Positions 56,899-64,000 of a stretch of 64,000 bases of DNA are shown here, piece after piece. Under the pieces are notes generated by a model. It was not told the origin of the DNA, did not search any database, and saw nothing but the letters and a program-made list of their open reading frames with translations. The DNA is taken from positions 1 through 64,000 of the forward strand of contig NZ_CP025114.1 of assembly GCF_002831585.1 (NCBI RefSeq), in the 5' to 3' direction. Within the stretch, counting starts at the first letter, position 1. Every line of letters starts with the position of its first letter. The translations under genes and the position numbers were made by a program. The stretch comes from Bradyrhizobium sp. SK17 (lineage in GTDB: Bacteria; Pseudomonadota; Alphaproteobacteria; Rhizobiales; Xanthobacteraceae).

Positions 56899-57262
56899 GG
56901 GCGGCCTCCTTGACGGCTTCAGTTTGGGGGGCGCAGCAGGGCGTCAGCTCGGCGATCAGCGGCGCGCAGATCTCGGGCCGCCCGCCGCAGCAATCCTTGA
57001 CCAGGTATCCGGCCAACACCCGCACGGCATCGAGCTTTGCCCGGTAGATGATCGACCGGCTTTGCCGCTCGGCTTCGATCAGTCCGGCGCGCGTCAGGAC
57101 CGCAAGATGGGTCGACATGGTGTTGTGGGGCACGGCCATGTGTCGCGCGATGTCGCCGGCCGGCAACCCTTCCGGCTCATGCTCGATCAACAGCCGAAAG
57201 ACGTCGAGCCGGGTCGACTGGGCGAGCGCGGTGAAGGCAAGAATGGCCTGGTCGGATTCCAT
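56891..57262 (-). CDS. arsR: ArsR arsenite-responsive repressor
   Basis: A 123-residue ArsR/SmtB winged-HTH protein: LDVFRLLIEHEPEGLPAGDI, then the recognition region VPHNTMSTHLAVLTRAGLIE. The metal site is C-terminal, with KDCCGGRPEIC and TPCC, like the Cys cluster of the Acidithiobacillus-type ArsR and unlike the ELCVCDL site in the helix of the plasmid R773 type. First gene of the ars operon; a perfect dyad lies at its start. Confidence 0.92.
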   Translation of the reverse strand: MESDQAILAFTALAQSTRLDVFRLLIEHEPEGLPAGDIARHMAVPHNTMSTHLAVLTRAGLIEAERQSRSIIYRAKLDAVRVLAGYLVKDCCGGRPEICAPLIAELTPCCAPQTEAVKEAAHD

Positions 57263-57282
57263 ATGTCGAGACTAATCGACAT
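57263..57282. promoter_or_regulatory. ArsR operator dyad
   Basis: ATGTCGA-GACTAA-TCGACAT, a perfect seven-base inverted repeat immediately upstream of the arsR start. Its position over the ars promoter or ribosome site fits autorepression. Confidence 0.7.
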
Positions 57283-57351
57283 AATGGCACAAGTCCAGCC
57301 TCTAGGACGACCAGTTCGCACCGGCGGAAATTCTGTCCGGACGGCAGACTC

Positions 57352-58557
57352 TCATCCCCTCAAAGATGATGGCTTTTCACGATTGGTCAGCCTCAGAACG
57401 ACATATCCACTGATCCCGGCGATGACCGATCCCATGAGAATGCCAAACTTCATTCGATCTTGGAGAAAAGGATCGCTGAAGGCCAGGAGGCCGATGAACA
57501 GACTCATTGTGAAGCCTATCCCGCAAAGGAGAGAGACGCCGAGCATCTGGCCCCAGCTGGCGCTGGGCGGAAGATTGGCAAGACCCGTCCGAACCGATAG
57601 CCAGACTGCTCCGAACACCCCGATCAACTTACCGAACACGAGCCCGACCGCGATACCCAAGGTTAATGGCTCTCCGAGCGCCGCCGGAGTTGTGCCAGCA
57701 AACGGGACGCCAGCGTTCGCGAAACCGAAGATCGGCACGACGAGGAACGTGACTGGCACATTCAATGCGTGTTCGAGCCGGTGGAGCAATGAGACAGCAG
57801 GCGAGGCTTCGGGCTTGGCAGGCGTCCGGCGAATCGGGATCGTGAGAGCGAGAATCACGCCGGCCAGCGTCGCGTGAATGCCAGAGCGGAGGACCAGGAC
57901 CCAGAGCACTATACCAAGCAGCAAATAGGGAATCAGGGAGTTTACGTTGCGCTTGTTGAGCACGATCAACAGCGCGACGACCGCAGCCGCGCCTCCGAGA
58001 TCAGGCAGGGACAGGCCACTCGTGTAGAAAACCGCTATGATGATGACCGCGCCAAGGTCGTCGATGATTGCCAGTGCGGCGAGAAAGACCTTCAGCGAAG
58101 CGGGCACTCGGGGTCCGAGAAGCGAGAGCACTCCGAGCGCGAAGGCGATGTCGGTCGCCGAGGGGATCGCCCAGCCGCGCAACGCCTCGGGATGCCCACT
58201 GTTGAAGGTGACGTAGATGAGCGCGGGCACCAACATCCCGCCCGCCGCCGCCACGCCAGGGAGAAGCCGACGTCCCCAGCTGGAGAGATGACCGTCGAGT
58301 ATCTCACGTTTTATCTCTAGCCCGACCAGCAGGAAGAAAAACGCCATCAGCGCATCATTGACCCAATGCTGAAGGCTTAGCGGGCCGACATAAGTATGAA
58401 GAGCTGTAAAATAGGTCGATGCAAGAGGCGAGTTTGCAGTGACAATAGCGAGCAAAGCCGCAGCCATGAGAAGCAAGCCGCTTGACGATTCGCTGTTGAG
58501 AAACCTGCGAAGTGAAGAGTTGATGCGACCAGTTGACGAAGATTTATCTGAAGACAT
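57352..58557 (-). CDS. nhaA: NhaA sodium/proton antiporter
   Basis: A 401-residue antiporter with about twelve helices. The active-site Asp pair lies in [14 protein letters not shown] and the family motifs [40 protein letters not shown] and [18 protein letters not shown] are all present. It exchanges Na+ or Li+ for H+ in the inner membrane and gives salt and alkali tolerance. ATG 58557 is the family start. It is separate from the ars operon, on the same strand. Confidence 0.94.
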   Translation of the reverse strand: MSSDKSSSTGRINSSLRRFLNSESSSGLLLMAAALLAIVTANSPLASTYFTALHTYVGPLSLQHWVNDALMAFFFLLVGLEIKREILDGHLSSWGRRLLPGVAAAGGMLVPALIYVTFNSGHPEALRGWAIPSATDIAFALGVLSLLGPRVPASLKVFLAALAIIDDLGAVIIIAVFYTSGLSLPDLGGAAAVVALLIVLNKRNVNSLIPYLLLGIVLWVLVLRSGIHATLAGVILALTIPIRRTPAKPEASPAVSLLHRLEHALNVPVTFLVVPIFGFANAGVPFAGTTPAALGEPLTLGIAVGLVFGKLIGVFGAVWLSVRTGLANLPPSASWGQMLGVSLLCGIGFTMSLFIGLLAFSDPFLQDRMKFGILMGSVIAGISGYVVLRLTNREKPSSLRG

Positions 58558-59148
58558 GCGCCCGCGTTCCCCTGGACAGGGCTCCATTGCCTCCGTTGTT
58601 GGGTAAAACCCGAGGCGCACGCAGCACACGCCTAGACCATCCAATATGGACGAAAAGCGGGGGCTTTTCTACCCGGCCCCGTGCTGCACCGTCGCATGTT
58701 CGGATCGGGTGCCGAACCCCGCCACCTTCAGGACGGCCGCCATCCCGAGCCCCTCCGGGCGACGCTCTCGCTCCCCAACTTCGCCACCAGATCCGCACCG
58801 CACGCCAGCATAAGCCGGTCTTGGGCGGCCGGCGCGGAGCGAATTTGGGACACGTGAAGCCGATAGGCAGAACGACTGGAACGATAAGTGTTCGTGCGCT
58901 ATGAAGGCCCTGGGGCAGTACGCGCTGCCCTGGGGCGTCGAAACCCCTACGAGCGGTTTGGTGCCGGCTGTTACGGCGCCGCACTCCTTGACCTTATGGT
59001 CGGGGAGCCTGTGGCGTATGCAACAGGTTCTCCGAACTAAAGGCCACAGGGCCGTCTCGTACGGTTTCGAACTCCCCGATCACCAAGAGTCAGCGAGGGA
59101 TCGTTTGCGGGGGCGTACCGCAGACACATCTCATCAGGGAAGACTACG
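58558..59148. other. gene-free region
   Basis: No frame with protein-like composition was found on either strand. There is a short direct repeat of GCCCTGGGGC near 58907 and 58929. The region must hold the nhaA promoter and that of the small gene at 59149. GC-rich, otherwise featureless to my eye. Confidence 0.4.
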
Positions 59149-59457
59149 GTGCCCGGGTTTGAAGCGGCACAAGAGGGATCACTGGAGGCGCGAACCATTG
59201 CCGCGCATCGGGCGTATGTGATCGCTCTGGTGGCGTGGGAGCGGACCGTTCACCGGGCGACGTGCCCGGTCTGTCGGTCGCAGCAACTTCCCAACGAGCA
59301 ACAGCAGCGTTTGTGCGACGCCGCGGAGGCGGAAAAAGAGCGCTGCCGCGCGGCCTTTCGCGAACTGTGCGACCAGCTCGGCTTCGTGCCGACCGGCCAC
59401 GGGATTGGCTTGCCGGCCGAAGGGCAATCCTGTTCCCCGGGCGGCTCAGCGAGCTGA
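59149..59457 (+). CDS. small Cys-containing hypothetical protein, 102 residues
   Basis: Starts GTG with MPGFEAAQEGSLEARTIAAH and holds ATCPVCRSQQLPNEQQQRLC, a C-x-x-C plus two more cysteines (ERCRAAFRELC) suggesting a small zinc-binding helical domain. The tail is low-complexity. No family is known to me. It precedes the toxin-antitoxin pair by 100 bases in the same direction. Confidence 0.5.
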   Translation: MPGFEAAQEGSLEARTIAAHRAYVIALVAWERTVHRATCPVCRSQQLPNEQQQRLCDAAEAEKERCRAAFRELCDQLGFVPTGHGIGLPAEGQSCSPGGSAS

Positions 59458-59496
59458 CGGCCGTCGGGACTTCGGAGGAACCGCGAGACCGCGTCC

Positions 59497-59533
59497 TGAC
59501 GAAGTTGACGAACCTGACGAAAGCCACCATATT
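59497..59533 (+). promoter_or_regulatory. antitoxin promoter with three TGACGAA repeats
   Basis: TGACGAA occurs at 59497-59503, 59506-59512 and 59515-59521, a strict nine-base period. The middle copy overlaps TTGACG (59505-59510), and CATATT (59528-59533) follows after 17 bases, so the repeats lie on a plausible promoter 24 bases before the antitoxin gene, fitting autoregulation. Confidence 0.6.
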
Positions 59534-59556
59534 GGGAGAAGCATTGGAGGTGGCTC

Positions 59557-60228
59557 ATGACGGTCACGCACAAAAAGCGCGGAAATGCGCGCAAACGCGC
59601 CGCGCAGCGCGAGTCGCTGACGCTCGGCTTCGTAACCTCGCTCGGGTCGATCGGAAACGACGTCGCCAGCCGCAAGGCGGCGCGAGGTCTCTTGTCCGGT
59701 TTTGCGAACGCCATAAAACGCGCGGAACGGACCGGCAAGTCGGTGCGGATGACAGTCGTGGTCGATCCCAGGACTGCCGCTCCGCAAATCGCCGTCGAAG
59801 AGGTCTCGGCCCCGAAGGGCGATAAGCTTGATTCGGCCTTGGCGGCGGCGCGCCAGCGCGGCTCTGCGCGGGTCGCTGAAATCTTGAACGGCACTGACAT
59901 GCTGTCGGCCGATGCGTTTGCCGAGGAGATCGGGGCTACCCGTGAAACGGTGCACAAGAAGCGTCGGCGCCACGAGGTGCTTGGCCTCGAAGGCCCGAAG
60001 CGCGGTGTCCGCTTTCCGAAGTGGCAAGTGAGCGACTCCGGCGGCCTGATCCCGAGCCTGCCGCAGCTCTTTGAGGTCTTGGGTGATCACCCATGGACGA
60101 TCTACCGTTTTTTGCTCGAAGAGCATGGCGAACTTGATGGTCGCACCGGCCTTGAGGCGCTCCGCGCCGGCCGCATCGCCGACGTCATGGCGACCGCGGA
60201 GACCATCGGCCGAGGCGCTTTCTCCTGA
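59557..60228 (+). CDS. Xre/MbcA/ParS-type antitoxin, 223 residues
   Basis: The C-terminal 50 residues match the toxin-binding domain of Xre/MbcA/ParS antitoxins (LFEVLGDHPWTIYRFLLEEH, then LEALRAGRIADVMATAETIG). The middle has a HTH-like part (DAFAEEIGATRETVHKKRRR). The N-terminal 90 residues are longer than in the core family and basic. GGAGGTGGCTC precedes ATG 59557. It neutralises the RES-domain toxin encoded directly after it. Confidence 0.85.
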   Translation: MTVTHKKRGNARKRAAQRESLTLGFVTSLGSIGNDVASRKAARGLLSGFANAIKRAERTGKSVRMTVVVDPRTAAPQIAVEEVSAPKGDKLDSALAAARQRGSARVAEILNGTDMLSADAFAEEIGATRETVHKKRRRHEVLGLEGPKRGVRFPKWQVSDSGGLIPSLPQLFEVLGDHPWTIYRFLLEEHGELDGRTGLEALRAGRIADVMATAETIGRGAFS

Positions 60229-60850
60229 CCGCGCCGTCGCCAGGACCGTTACCGCCGGCCGGGTTTGCATCGCGCGCGCTGTCGCTTGTCGACGTCGCGC
60301 GTGGCGCGGCATGGCGGCGGCTTTACCAGAGCCGCTTCCCGGACCCGCTTGGCTATGGTTTCGGCCCGAGCCGGTTCAGCGATCCCGAGACGACATTGGT
60401 CCCCCGGAGCGTTTCGGCGTCGTTTATTTTGGTAGCAGCATCAAGGTGTGTTTCGTCGAGGTAATTCTACGGGACCGAGGTGTCGCCCGAACCCATACCT
60501 TCCCGATCGAATGGGCGGAGCTCGAGGCGTGGAGTTGCGCCGAGGTTAGGGTCGAGGCGGCGTTGCGGGTCGTCGATTTGCGCGGCGATGGTCTGGTTCG
60601 GATGGGAATTCCGACCGACGTCGCTCGCGCCAGCACGCAGCATCTTGCGCGCATCTGGTCGCGGGCTCTGTGGGCACATGACACGAAGCCTGACGGCCTG
60701 ATGTATGACTCGCGGCTCAACGGCGAGACGAACGTCGTTGTCTTCGATAGAGCTTTACCAAAGCTGGCGCCGGTCGCCACGCCACGGCTCGTCGATTGCC
60801 GCGGCGATCTTGCGACCATCCTCACCGATTTGGATCTGGCCATCGTGTGA
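60225..60850 (+). pseudogene. RES-domain toxin, one frameshift
   Basis: In the first frame ARGAAWRRLYQSRFPDPLGY and GPSRFSDPETTLVP give the first RES residues (Arg, Tyr); one C missing in the run near 60404-60408 shifts the reading to RFGVVYFGSSIKVCFVEVIL and the rest, ending ATILTDLDLAIV. RES toxins act on NAD+ (phosphorolysis or ADP-ribosyl transfer). No ATG is visible; CTG 60225 overlaps the antitoxin stop. Either the toxin is dead, or a base is missing from the read. Confidence 0.78.
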
Positions 60851-60983
60851 ACTGCGATAAGGCTCTGTGACTTACCGACTGGGGCCTGCACCGTGGAAGG
60901 CTTCTAAGGTTGTGCAACCGGCGGGCGCGCCGTCGCGCAATGGTGCTTTGTGACCATACCGCCCAGCACCGCTTCATGACCAA

Positions 60984-61006
60984 CTCGGCTTGACCCACAA
61001 GCCGAG
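60984..61006 (+). promoter_or_regulatory. stem-loop in the luxI leader, touching the ribosome site
   Basis: CTCGGCTTG-ACCCA-CAAGCCGAG is a perfect nine-base stem. Its 3' arm contains the first half of GAGGAG (61004-61009), the ribosome site of luxI. Folding would hide part of that site. Confidence 0.6.
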
Positions 61007-61015
61007 GAGTCTTCA

Positions 61016-61639
61016 ATGCTCATGGTCATTCCCGGCTCGGACATCAGTCGGCATGCCTCGCTGATGGATCGAGTCTTCCGTTTCCGTCATTCCATCTTTG
61101 TCGACGAGAAGGGCTGGACTGAACTGCGCCAGCCGGACGGCCTGGAGCGCGATCGCTTCGACGATGTCCATGCGATCCACCAGATCTGCCTTCGTGGCGA
61201 CGACATCGTCGGGTATCAGCGTCTTCTGCCGACGACCAGGCCGCATCTTCTCAGCGATGTCTTGACCGATCTGTGTCATCGCCGGCCGCCGCGCGGCCCG
61301 CGTGTCTTCGAATGGACGCGCTTTTGTGTCGCCCCTGGCAGCCGCGAGATGCGCCCGCGTCCCGAAGGGCCGTTTCTCGAGCTCGCGCAAGGGGTCGTCG
61401 AATGGGGGATGGCACACCGGGTCGATACCGTCACGGTCGCGATCGATTGGCGTCTCATGGTCATCGCCATGCAGTTGCGCTTTTTCGTACGACCTCTGGG
61501 CTTTCCCAAGCGCATCGGCCGCGACGAAGTGGTCGCGCTGCGAATGTCCTTCAACCGCGAGACGCTTGCCACGCTCCGCCAGGCGCGCGGGTGTGATGAG
61601 CCTGTGCTGCCGAACCTGCCGCTACCGACAGCGGCTTAG
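61016..61639 (+). CDS. acyl-homoserine lactone synthase (LuxI family)
   Basis: A 207-residue autoinducer synthase. Conserved residues are visible: RVFRFRHSIFVDEKGW (Arg, Phe, Trp), ERDRFDD (Asp), VGYQRLLPT (Arg in the GYQRL region), VFEWTRFCVAP (Glu, Arg) and the substrate-pocket segment LRFFVRPLGFPKRIGRDEVV. It makes an acyl-HSL from SAM and an acyl carrier. No LuxR-type receptor gene lies in the window. ATG 61016 sits behind GAGGAG, part of a stem-loop. On plasmids such synthases often govern conjugation. Confidence 0.92.
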   Translation: MLMVIPGSDISRHASLMDRVFRFRHSIFVDEKGWTELRQPDGLERDRFDDVHAIHQICLRGDDIVGYQRLLPTTRPHLLSDVLTDLCHRRPPRGPRVFEWTRFCVAPGSREMRPRPEGPFLELAQGVVEWGMAHRVDTVTVAIDWRLMVIAMQLRFFVRPLGFPKRIGRDEVVALRMSFNRETLATLRQARGCDEPVLPNLPLPTAA

Positions 61640-61673
61640 CGGCGCGTATCAACACAGGAAAGGAGAAAGTCAG

Positions 61674-61919
61674 GTGATTCGGACCACCGATACAAAGATC
61701 GTCGCTCAGGAACTGCTCACGCGATACGACCATGCACGTGCTGTGACACTCATTGGACGAACGCTGCAGAAGGCGTTGTTTGCAGGCCGCTCCGATGAGG
61801 TCGTCTTCTGGGCGCTTGTCCATGCACACTATCGCGGCGGCGATCTTTGCGGGTCGACCGAAGAGCAGCTGAGCGCCTTCTCGGCCTTCATCATCCGCGA
61901 TCCCAGCGAAATGAACTGA
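61674..61919 (+). CDS. small hypothetical protein downstream of luxI, 81 residues
   Basis: GTG start behind AAAGGAGAAAGTCAG. The sequence is helical: IVAQELLTRYDHARAVTLIG, LQKALFAGRSDEVVFWALVH, STEEQLSAFSAFIIRD. It starts 34 bases after luxI in the same direction and is likely cotranscribed. No family is recognised; linkage to luxI suggests a link with quorum sensing, which is inference. Confidence 0.65.
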   Translation: MIRTTDTKIVAQELLTRYDHARAVTLIGRTLQKALFAGRSDEVVFWALVHAHYRGGDLCGSTEEQLSAFSAFIIRDPSEMN

Positions 61920-62041
61920 GACGCAAAGACATCCTGAGAGCATCCTTGCCGCTAGCGGGATGCCCAAAATCTGGCAACTCGGAACAGCGATGGCGAGGAC
62001 GTGACCATGTCGGGGCGCCCCCATCATCAACGGTCGAGACG

Positions 62042-62746
62042 CTAGACATCGGTCGGGGATACGACGATCGATGCGCTGCTGGCTGGTGGCGGGTTGGCGG
62101 CGACGCCGGTCGAAGTGGGGAAGTCGCCCGGGCCAGAGGGGCCGCAGACGGCTTGGCCATCCTGGCAATTTGGATCTGCCATCGCGCGCGCATTGTTCGC
62201 CATGCGGCAGATGGTGGTTCCGTTGATATCTGCGAAGCCGGAGCATTTGCCGGAATTCAGCATCTTCTGACAATTGCCGGTGCCAAGCTGAATGCAGGCG
62301 GCAATAAAGCTGGCGTCAACCTTCTGGCCGTCGAAGGTCGACATCGAGGCCAGCTGTCTGACGGCGGGTGAATTGTAGCCGTCATTCGTCAGCTTGGCCC
62401 AGGCGTCGACCTGGTCCTGCAGCGACATACAGCCGTAGCCCGCCCGATCGGTGCCGGCATATTTTTGGACGTTGGCATTGTTGAGCTGGAAGATGCCAGT
62501 ACAGCAGCTGCCATTGTAGTTGCCTTTGTTGCCGCCCGACTCGAAGCGTCCCAATCCGCCAAGCGAGCAGGATGTTCCCTTGAGATCATCCCGCAATGGA
62601 GAGTCCCTCACGGCATTGGTGATATCCTGGGCGGAGTAATTGGTGCGTTCGCAATACTGTCCCGCAACTGCCTGCCCGGCTCCCAGCCACTGGATGCTCG
62701 CGCAAAGAACCAGGAGAAGCATTGGCCCGCTAAAGCGCGTACACAT
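62042..62746 (-). CDS. secreted lysozyme-like (VirB1-type) protein
   Basis: A 234-residue protein with a signal peptide (SGPMLLLVLCASIQWLGAGQ, cleavage near AVAG). The mature part has LGRFESGGNKGNYNG, with a Glu in an E-S-G-G context, then CCTGIFQLNNANVQKYAG, reminiscent of the catalytic Glu and G-x-x-Q of transglycosylases. Many cysteines suggest disulphides in the periplasm. The tail is Pro/Ser-rich. Such enzymes open peptidoglycan for type IV secretion systems; conjugation genes may lie beyond the window. Confidence 0.65.
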   Translation of the reverse strand: MCTRFSGPMLLLVLCASIQWLGAGQAVAGQYCERTNYSAQDITNAVRDSPLRDDLKGTSCSLGGLGRFESGGNKGNYNGSCCTGIFQLNNANVQKYAGTDRAGYGCMSLQDQVDAWAKLTNDGYNSPAVRQLASMSTFDGQKVDASFIAACIQLGTGNCQKMLNSGKCSGFADINGTTICRMANNARAMADPNCQDGQAVCGPSGPGDFPTSTGVAANPPPASSASIVVSPTDV

Positions 62747-62770
62747 GGAGTCCCTCCCGATCCTCGAACG

Positions 62771-63334
62771 TCATTTGAGCGAATAGACACGTGCGCAACT
62801 CGGCACGTCGCGACCACCGATCGTGGTACGGAAGCTAATCGTGCCGGTGGCTGGGTCGTAGCGCGTGTAGGAATTGTCGTTGCGGTTCTTCGCCGGCAGG
62901 TCTGGATCGGCGTGATCCGTGTAACAGCCGGTGTCCGACTTGATGGACGTGACCTTGCCGTTCTCGATCGTGACGACGCGCAGAGGGCAGATCGACGGCT
63001 CGATCTCGGCCCCTTTGTCATTGGCGCCGCTATCACAAGCGCGCGACAGCGCCGTGCTGACAATGATGGTGCGGCTGCCGTCGCGATAGGTCGAAGCGAG
63101 CGCGGTCACGAGTGCGTTTTTGCCGCCGAGGGGCCGCTTGAGCTCGGTGGTCACATAGGCATTGGCCTCGCGGATGACGTCGGGCCAGACCAGCGTCTGC
63201 AACGGGTCGTTCGATGGGGTCTCGAAACTATAATAGCTCATCGCCTGCCAACCGCCGGCGGCTTGATTCTGCGCGACAGCACTGCCCGGAATGGCGAGCA
63301 GCGCGATGATCGGAACGGCGAACTTGAATCGCAT
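62771..63334 (-). CDS. secreted protein of unknown function, paralogue A
   Basis: A 187-residue protein with signal peptide MRFKFAVPIIALLAIPGSAV. Its mature part opens with AGGWQAMSYYSFETPSNDPL and has paired cysteines near CDSGANDKG, SICPLRVVTIENG, DTGCYTDH and PSCARVYSLK. The neighbour at 63478 has the same layout (MSYANLQKPS, KLCPLRIAIYEG, GHACFLE, DGCSQNISLYPP), so they arose by duplication. ATG 63334 is preferred over the longer open frame for its signal peptide. Confidence 0.65.
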   Translation of the reverse strand: MRFKFAVPIIALLAIPGSAVAQNQAAGGWQAMSYYSFETPSNDPLQTLVWPDVIREANAYVTTELKRPLGGKNALVTALASTYRDGSRTIIVSTALSRACDSGANDKGAEIEPSICPLRVVTIENGKVTSIKSDTGCYTDHADPDLPAKNRNDNSYTRYDPATGTISFRTTIGGRDVPSCARVYSLK

Positions 63335-63477
63335 CGAAGCCTCCTGATGCTGAGATTGCCGACCAGCATGGCACGGCCGCGAGCGCGGTCCAGGCCGCGC
63401 GCCAGCGCGCCCCGCAGGGGTCGCCTTGACGGCGTCGTCAGCGGGCGTGGCACCGTGATGGAGAGGCGGGCAGCGTT

Positions 63478-64000
63478 TCATGGGGGATACAGGGAAATGT
63501 TTTGTGAGCAGCCATCGACGGCCTGGTGATCGATGATGAGACCGGTTTTCACGGTCTTGGTGGCCACATCGTAAGACGCGTAGGACGCAGCCTGCGGTTC
63601 GCCGCTTTTGCCGGCGACGGGCGAGGTGAGTTCCAGAAAACAGGCGTGGCCGCCGTCGAGGGTCCGGACCTGGAGTCCTTCGTAGATGGCGATCCGCAGC
63701 GGGCAGAGTTTGACGGTCGCGCCGGCGGCCGCGCGCAGTTCCTTGAGCGTGCAGCCGGTGACCGTGTTGAGGATTGAGAGTACGACGGATTTCGTGGCGC
63801 TCCAGATCACAAAATGCGCTTCGGTGGCGGGCGCGTTGCCATCGACAAATCTCTGGTCGCCACGCGCCTTGTACGCACGATTGTTGACGTCAATGGCGTC
63901 TTTCCAAATGTCCAGATAGGTCGCGGTCTGCGGTGACGGCTTCTGAAGATTCGCGTAGGACATCGGCCGCCAAGCCCCGGGGTCGGGCGTTAGCGATTGC
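63478..64000 (-). CDS. secreted protein paralogue B, 5' end outside window
   Basis: The frame is open to the window edge; upstream of MSYANLQKPS it continues as TPDPGAWRP, matching AAGGWQA before MSY in paralogue A, so the real start and signal peptide lie outside. It retains the Cys positions of paralogue A. It ends 143 bases upstream of paralogue A's start, on the same strand. Function is unknown. Confidence 0.6.
   Translation of the reverse strand, partial: QSLTPDPGAWRPMSYANLQKPSPQTATYLDIWKDAIDVNNRAYKARGDQRFVDGNAPATEAHFVIWSATKSVVLSILNTVTGCTLKELRAAAGATVKLCPLRIAIYEGLQVRTLDGGHACFLELTSPVAGKSGEPQAASYASYDVATKTVKTGLIIDHQAVDGCSQNISLYPP

Noticed and set aside
58544..58984. Minus-strand frame of 146 codons upstream of nhaA
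   Set aside because: Arg/Gly/Pro-rich, overlaps the nhaA start, no ribosome site.

Overview
This 64 kb window is high-GC DNA that reads like the accessory part of a large plasmid or integrative element from an alphaproteobacterium, most probably Hyphomicrobiales (Rhizobiales). The reasons are a DUF1612-type remnant, an ietAS module, and a long one-directional block of plasmid backbone genes typical of that order (DUF736, DUF4326, ArdC, a ParB-like protein, a DarB-like methylase-helicase, DUF1419, a TOPRIM primase). No rRNA, tRNA or CRISPR array was seen.

Layout. (1) 1-16450 is a defence and stability island: a DUF1612 remnant, an ietA/ietS-like ATPase-subtilase pair, an AddB/AddA-like nuclease-helicase pair, a Gabija operon (gajA intact, gajB split by an IS630-family element), a prlF-yhaV toxin-antitoxin pair and an uncharacterised ORF. 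(2) 16635-27516 is a mobile element with readable ends: a mercury operon (merR, merT-P-F-A-B) plus three tyrosine recombinases and a DUF6262/TnpC-like gene, in the style of Tn554 or recombinase-in-trio elements. It splits a DUF4326 gene, and removing it rebuilds that reading frame. A second IS630 copy sits inside its left tip. (3) 28415-34065 is a second, diverged recombinase trio without cargo, whose right tip cuts a DUF736 gene. (4) 34234-35608 is an IS1111-group IS110-family element in the leader of that gene. (5) 36152-50560 is the minus-strand plasmid backbone block. (6) 50958-58557 is a metal and ion resistance block: chrA with a PadR regulator, a Tat-type multicopper oxidase, arsR-arsC-arsC-acr3-arsH, and nhaA. 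(7) 59149-64000 holds a Xre/MbcA-RES toxin-antitoxin pair, an orphan luxI-type synthase, a lysozyme-like secreted protein and two paralogous secreted proteins, the last cut by the window edge.

How it fits together: antirestriction genes (ArdC, DarB-like) and toxin-antitoxin pairs favour plasmid transfer and retention; the defence genes compete with phages and other plasmids; the metal genes are selectable cargo.

Data quality. The left 3.9 kb contains roughly ten apparent single-base losses, mostly in G or C runs, and similar frame breaks occur in the AddB-like gene, both DUF4326/DUF736 remnants and the RES toxin. Sequencing error is as likely as true decay, so 'pseudogene' for these genes is provisional.
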